From positions 124,001 through 188,000 of the forward strand of contig JAHZHN010000003.1 of NCBI GenBank assembly GCA_019420275.1: 64,000 nucleotides of DNA, written 5' to 3'. Made by a program: the position numbers and the translations under genes. The notes beneath the pieces were generated by a model that saw only the letters and a program-made list of their open reading frames with translations, did not search any database and was not told the DNA's origin. Source of the stretch: Clostridiales bacterium (GTDB lineage Bacteria; Bacillota; Clostridia; Lachnospirales; Lachnospiraceae). This document shows, in pieces, positions 60,741 to 64,000 of the stretch (positions are counted from its first letter, which is position 1; each line of letters starts with the position of its first letter).

Positions 60741-62618
60741 ATGTTAGAAAAAATCAATCGTCCTAACGACATTAAGAAGATCCGGCCGGAAGATTATAAG
60801 CTTCTGGCAAAAGAAATCCGCCGTTTTCTTTTATATCATATCAGCAGGACAGGAGGGCATCTGGCGTCCAATCTTGGAATTGTTGAACTTACGATGGCAC
60901 TCCATCTTGTACTGGATTTTCCAAAAGATCAATTGATATTTGACGTAGGACACCAGTCCTATGTCCACAAGATACTGACTGGAAGAAAAGCAGGATTTAA
61001 GACTCTGCGGCAGTTCCATGGTATGAGCGGATTTCCAAAGAGGAAGGAAAGTCTATGCGACGCTTTTCACAGCGGACACAGTTCCATGTCGCTTTCTGCG
61101 GCTTTAGGTTTTGCGGCTGCAAGAGATATCAACCAGACAGATGAAACAATTGTGGCAGTAATCGGAGACGGTGCGTTATCCGGCGGAATGGCCTATGAAG
61201 CCCTTAACAACATGGCACGTTTGAGAGCGGAAAAAAAGAATCTTATTATTATTCTCAATGATAATAAAATGTCCATTGCGGAAAATGTAGGTGGAATGTC
61301 TGCATACCTAAATAAGGCCCGGACTCAGAAGGGATATGTAGAGTTTAAAGGAAATGTGGAGCAGTCTTTGTCGAAGATTCCAGGGGTTGGAGAACATCTG
61401 ATTCGCGTTTTGAAAAAATCCAAAGATTCCATTAAGCAGCTGTTTATTCCGGGCATGATGTTTGAAGATATGGGAATAACCTATGTAGGTCCCATTGATG
61501 GTCATAATATTCCGCAAATGCTGGAAATTTTCCAGAGGGCAAAACAGCTGGATGAGCCAATCATTATTCATGTAGTAACGAAAAAGGGGAAGGGGTATCT
61601 TCCTGCGGAGAAAAATCCGGCAAAATTTCATGGAGTCAATCCGTTTGTTATAAAAACTGGTGAGACCAAAAGTAAATCTTCGGGACCGTCCTATACTGAC
61701 ATTTTTGCTCAGACTCTTGTGGAAGCGGCTAAAGAAGATCCTAAAATTACAGCGGTAACAGCAGCAATGCCGGATGGAACTGGACTTCAAAAATTCGGGG
61801 AAGCATTTCCGGATCGTTTTTATGATGTAGGAATCGAGGAAGAGCATGCAGTGACATTTTGTGCAGGCATGGCATCCAGAGGACTGAAGCCGGTATTTGC
61901 AGTTTACTCTACTTTTTTGCAAAGAGGATTTGACCAGATTCTTCATGATACAGCAATTGGCAATTATCCAGTGTTGTTTGCTTTAGACCGTTCTGGTTTG
62001 GTCGGTGCAGATGGGGAAACTCATCAGGGAATCTTTGACATTCCATATTTGTCAATGATTCCTAATATGGCAGTTCTGGCGCCAATTAATGGAAAAGAAT
62101 TAAGGGAGATGCTTCTTTATGTTCTGAAGCATCCGAAAGGTCCAACGGCAATCAAATATTCCAGAGGAACTGCGGAGATTCTATATGAAGATCAGATGGA
62201 AAAGATTAGCTGGGGAGAGGGACAGGTCTTAAAAAAAGGAAAAGACGCCGTTATCTTAAGTGTTGGGAACATGATTTCAGAAGCGGCAAAGGCGATGGAA
62301 ATCCTGGAAGAGCAGGGATATCAAATTGGTTTAGTCAATCCAAGATTTATAAAACCAATGGATACGAAATTGTTGGATCAGCTTGGAGAAGAATATCCTT
62401 TGATCGTGACCTTGGAAGAAGGAATCCTAAACGGAGGATATGGATCTATGGTCATGCAGTACCTGATGCAGAAAGGCTACGGAGGAAAGATTTATAATAT
62501 TGGAATAAACGATCGGTTTGTGGAGCATGGTTCCATCCCTGAGCTGCGAAAGATGCTAAAAATAGACGGAGAAAATATTGCTGCTTGTATGAAGCAGTGG
62601 CTGGAGAATGAAAAATGA
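60741..62618 (+). CDS. dxs: 1-Deoxy-D-xylulose-5-phosphate synthase
   Basis: 625 residues. HSGHSSMSLSAALGFA, GDGALSGGMAYEALNN and NDNKMSIAENVGG bind thiamine diphosphate; DRSGLVGADGETHQG is in the second domain. It condenses pyruvate and glyceraldehyde phosphate for the non-mevalonate isoprenoid route. AGGAGG precedes the ATG. Overlaps tlyA by 4 bases. Confidence 0.97.
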   Translation: MLEKINRPNDIKKIRPEDYKLLAKEIRRFLLYHISRTGGHLASNLGIVELTMALHLVLDFPKDQLIFDVGHQSYVHKILTGRKAGFKTLRQFHGMSGFPKRKESLCDAFHSGHSSMSLSAALGFAAARDINQTDETIVAVIGDGALSGGMAYEALNNMARLRAEKKNLIIILNDNKMSIAENVGGMSAYLNKARTQKGYVEFKGNVEQSLSKIPGVGEHLIRVLKKSKDSIKQLFIPGMMFEDMGITYVGPIDGHNIPQMLEIFQRAKQLDEPIIIHVVTKKGKGYLPAEKNPAKFHGVNPFVIKTGETKSKSSGPSYTDIFAQTLVEAAKEDPKITAVTAAMPDGTGLQKFGEAFPDRFYDVGIEEEHAVTFCAGMASRGLKPVFAVYSTFLQRGFDQILHDTAIGNYPVLFALDRSGLVGADGETHQGIFDIPYLSMIPNMAVLAPINGKELREMLLYVLKHPKGPTAIKYSRGTAEILYEDQMEKISWGEGQVLKKGKDAVILSVGNMISEAAKAMEILEEQGYQIGLVNPRFIKPMDTKLLDQLGEEYPLIVTLEEGILNGGYGSMVMQYLMQKGYGGKIYNIGINDRFVEHGSIPELRKMLKIDGENIAACMKQWLENEK

Positions 62619-63421
62619 AGAAAAGATTAGATGTATTACTCGTAGAAAAAGGACTGGCATCATCCAGAGAAAAAGCGAAGGCAATCATTATGTCCGGAGT
62701 TGTTTTTGTGGATGGACAGAGAGAAGATAAAGCCGGTTCTGCGTTTGATGAAACAAAAGAAATTATCATAAAAGGAAAAACATTAAAATATGTGAGCAGA
62801 GGCGGCCTGAAACTGGAAAAGGCCATGAAAAATTTTGACATATCATTGGATGGAAAGGTTTGTATGGATGTAGGGGCATCCACCGGCGGATTTACAGACT
62901 GTATGTTGCAAAACGGAGCTGTAAAAGTATACTCAGTTGATGTGGGGCACGGACAGCTGGACTGGAAACTGCGAAACGATGAAAGAGTCATCTGTATGGA
63001 GCGGACGAACATGCGTTATGTGACGGAGGAAGACATTGAAGAGCCGGCACAGTTTGTATCCATAGATGTTTCTTTTATTTCACTTACAAAGATTTTGCCG
63101 GCCGTTTATCGGGTTTTGGAAGACGGGGGAGAGGCAGTGGCTTTGATTAAGCCGCAGTTTGAGGCAGGAAGAGAAAAGGTAGGAAAAAAGGGCGTTGTAA
63201 GAGACAAAAAGGTTCATGAAGAAGTGATTGAGAAAATCTGCAGTTTTGCAGCATCTAACGGGTTTGAGCTGCTTCATCTGGATTATTCCCCTATCAAAGG
63301 ACCGGAAGGAAACATTGAGTACCTGCTTCATATGAAGAAAACACAGACAATGGAAAACGGACATGATCTGGAAAAAGAGATTCCGAAAGTCGTACAGGAC
63401 TCCCATGAGGATTTGGCATAA
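62615..63421 (+). CDS. tlyA: TlyA-family rRNA methyltransferase
   Basis: 268 residues. An S4 RNA-binding domain (KKRLDVLLVEKGLASSREKAKAIIMSG) precedes an FtsJ-like domain with DVGASTGGFTDCMLQNGA. It 2'-O-methylates rRNA; in mycobacteria this gives capreomycin sensitivity. Its ATG overlaps the dxs stop (ATGA). Confidence 0.93.
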   Translation: MKKRLDVLLVEKGLASSREKAKAIIMSGVVFVDGQREDKAGSAFDETKEIIIKGKTLKYVSRGGLKLEKAMKNFDISLDGKVCMDVGASTGGFTDCMLQNGAVKVYSVDVGHGQLDWKLRNDERVICMERTNMRYVTEEDIEEPAQFVSIDVSFISLTKILPAVYRVLEDGGEAVALIKPQFEAGREKVGKKGVVRDKKVHEEVIEKICSFAASNGFELLHLDYSPIKGPEGNIEYLLHMKKTQTMENGHDLEKEIPKVVQDSHEDLA

Positions 63422-63433
63422 AGAAGGAATGAT

Positions 63434-64000
63434 ATGAAAAATTTTCTAATATTAACGAACGAAAAAAAAGATCCTGGGCTAAGAATTTCCAAGCATATCC
63501 AGGAATATATCCAAAAATCCGGAGGTACCAGCTATCGGATGTGTGATTTCACGAGAGATATCCAAGAAAATATCAACTGTATCACAGATCTGACAGAATG
63601 CGTCATTGTTTTGGGAGGCGACGGCACTATGCTCCATGCGGCAAGGCTTCTTGCGTCCCGTGATCTGCCGAGTGTAGGCGTAAATCTTGGAACTTTGGGC
63701 TTTTTAACGGAGATCGAAGTTCCCAAATTATATGAAGGATTAGATTGTCTGCTGAATGACCAGTTTATCATTGAAGAAAGATCTATGCTGGAAGGGACTG
63801 TATTTCATGAAGACAGATCCACATATCATCTGCAGGCGCTGAATGATATTGTGATCACAAGAAGTGGTTTTTCCAGGATTATTACCATGCGGATTATGGT
63901 AAATGGGAAGTTCCTGGATGATTTTGCGGCAGACGGTGTGATCGTTTCCACGCCGACGGGATCTACAGGATATAATCTGTCTGCCGGGGGGCCGGTGGTT
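63434..64000 (+). CDS. nadK: NAD kinase (3' end outside window)
   Basis: 189 residues are seen and the frame is open at the window end. VIVLGGDGTMLHAARLL holds the GGDGT motif, GVNLGTLGFLTEIE follows, then LNDIVITRSG and DGVIVSTPTGSTGYNLSAGGP. It phosphorylates NAD to NADP. It starts 12 bases after tlyA, the usual order before argR-recN. Confidence 0.96.
   Translation, partial: MKNFLILTNEKKDPGLRISKHIQEYIQKSGGTSYRMCDFTRDIQENINCITDLTECVIVLGGDGTMLHAARLLASRDLPSVGVNLGTLGFLTEIEVPKLYEGLDCLLNDQFIIEERSMLEGTVFHEDRSTYHLQALNDIVITRSGFSRIITMRIMVNGKFLDDFAADGVIVSTPTGSTGYNLSAGGPVV

Overview
The window is 64 kb of chromosomal DNA from a low-to-mid GC, anaerobic, spore-forming Firmicute, most likely a member of the Lachnospiraceae. 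The basis for this is a complete spoIIIAA-AH octet, AGGAGG-type ribosome sites, TTGACA/TATAAT promoters with 17-bp spacers, diaminopimelate dehydrogenase, HemZ, PyrBI, and the conserved nusB-xseA-xseB-ispA-dxs-tlyA-nadK block. Species cannot be fixed from the sequence alone. No CRISPR array, intact insertion sequence or prophage was seen.

Layout. 1-6.3 kb: a truncated ABC-F gene, then rex-acpS-nnr-alr-mazF and yebC. 6.3-9.6 kb: a small proteasome-fold (Ntn hydrolase-like) gene, divergent ddh with an alpha/beta hydrolase, and a YugP-type metallopeptidase. 9.65-16.8 kb: a MerR regulator facing larB-larC-larE-nikMN-nikQ-nikO and an iron-sulfur aldo/keto reductase. Together these make the nickel-pincer (NPN) cofactor and import its nickel; no larA client gene is present. 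16.8-18.9 kb: a metallophosphoesterase, RNase HI, a compact 98-nt four-way-junction RNA with its own promoter, and tRNA-Arg(CCG). 18.9-21.3 kb: an AT-rich decayed region holding an integrase remnant, a lipoprotein gene and broken reading frames, probably an old tRNA-associated insertion. 21.3-25.9 kb: a MATE exporter behind a leader-peptide/terminator attenuator, a thioesterase, and two complementary-degenerate RlmH genes.

25.9-37.8 kb: housekeeping genes pyrBI, rel, an MBL hydrolase, hemZ, an HD-GYP gene, hisS, a flavin reductase, aspS, a stand-alone aspartokinase-like ACT protein and glyA. 37.8-45.6 kb: a ROK regulator with a duplicated cupin, an L,D-transpeptidase, an AraC regulator, a LUD protein and topB. 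45.7-52.6 kb: spoIIIAA-AH, an Asp23 protein, nusB and xseA. 52.6-59.5 kb: a Tim44-like gene, DUF4186 and a phospho-glycosidase/PTS/RpiR sugar operon that splits xseA from xseB. 59.6-64 kb: xseB-ispA-dxs-tlyA and the start of nadK, cut by the window end.

The best candidates for undescribed biology are the four-way-junction RNA at 18,686-18,783, the stand-alone proteasome-fold protein at 6,287-6,901, the MATE attenuator, the split RlmH pair, and the NPN-cofactor operon with its MerR operator and co-transcribed reductase. All functional calls are read from sequence and family memory; no search or folding program was run.
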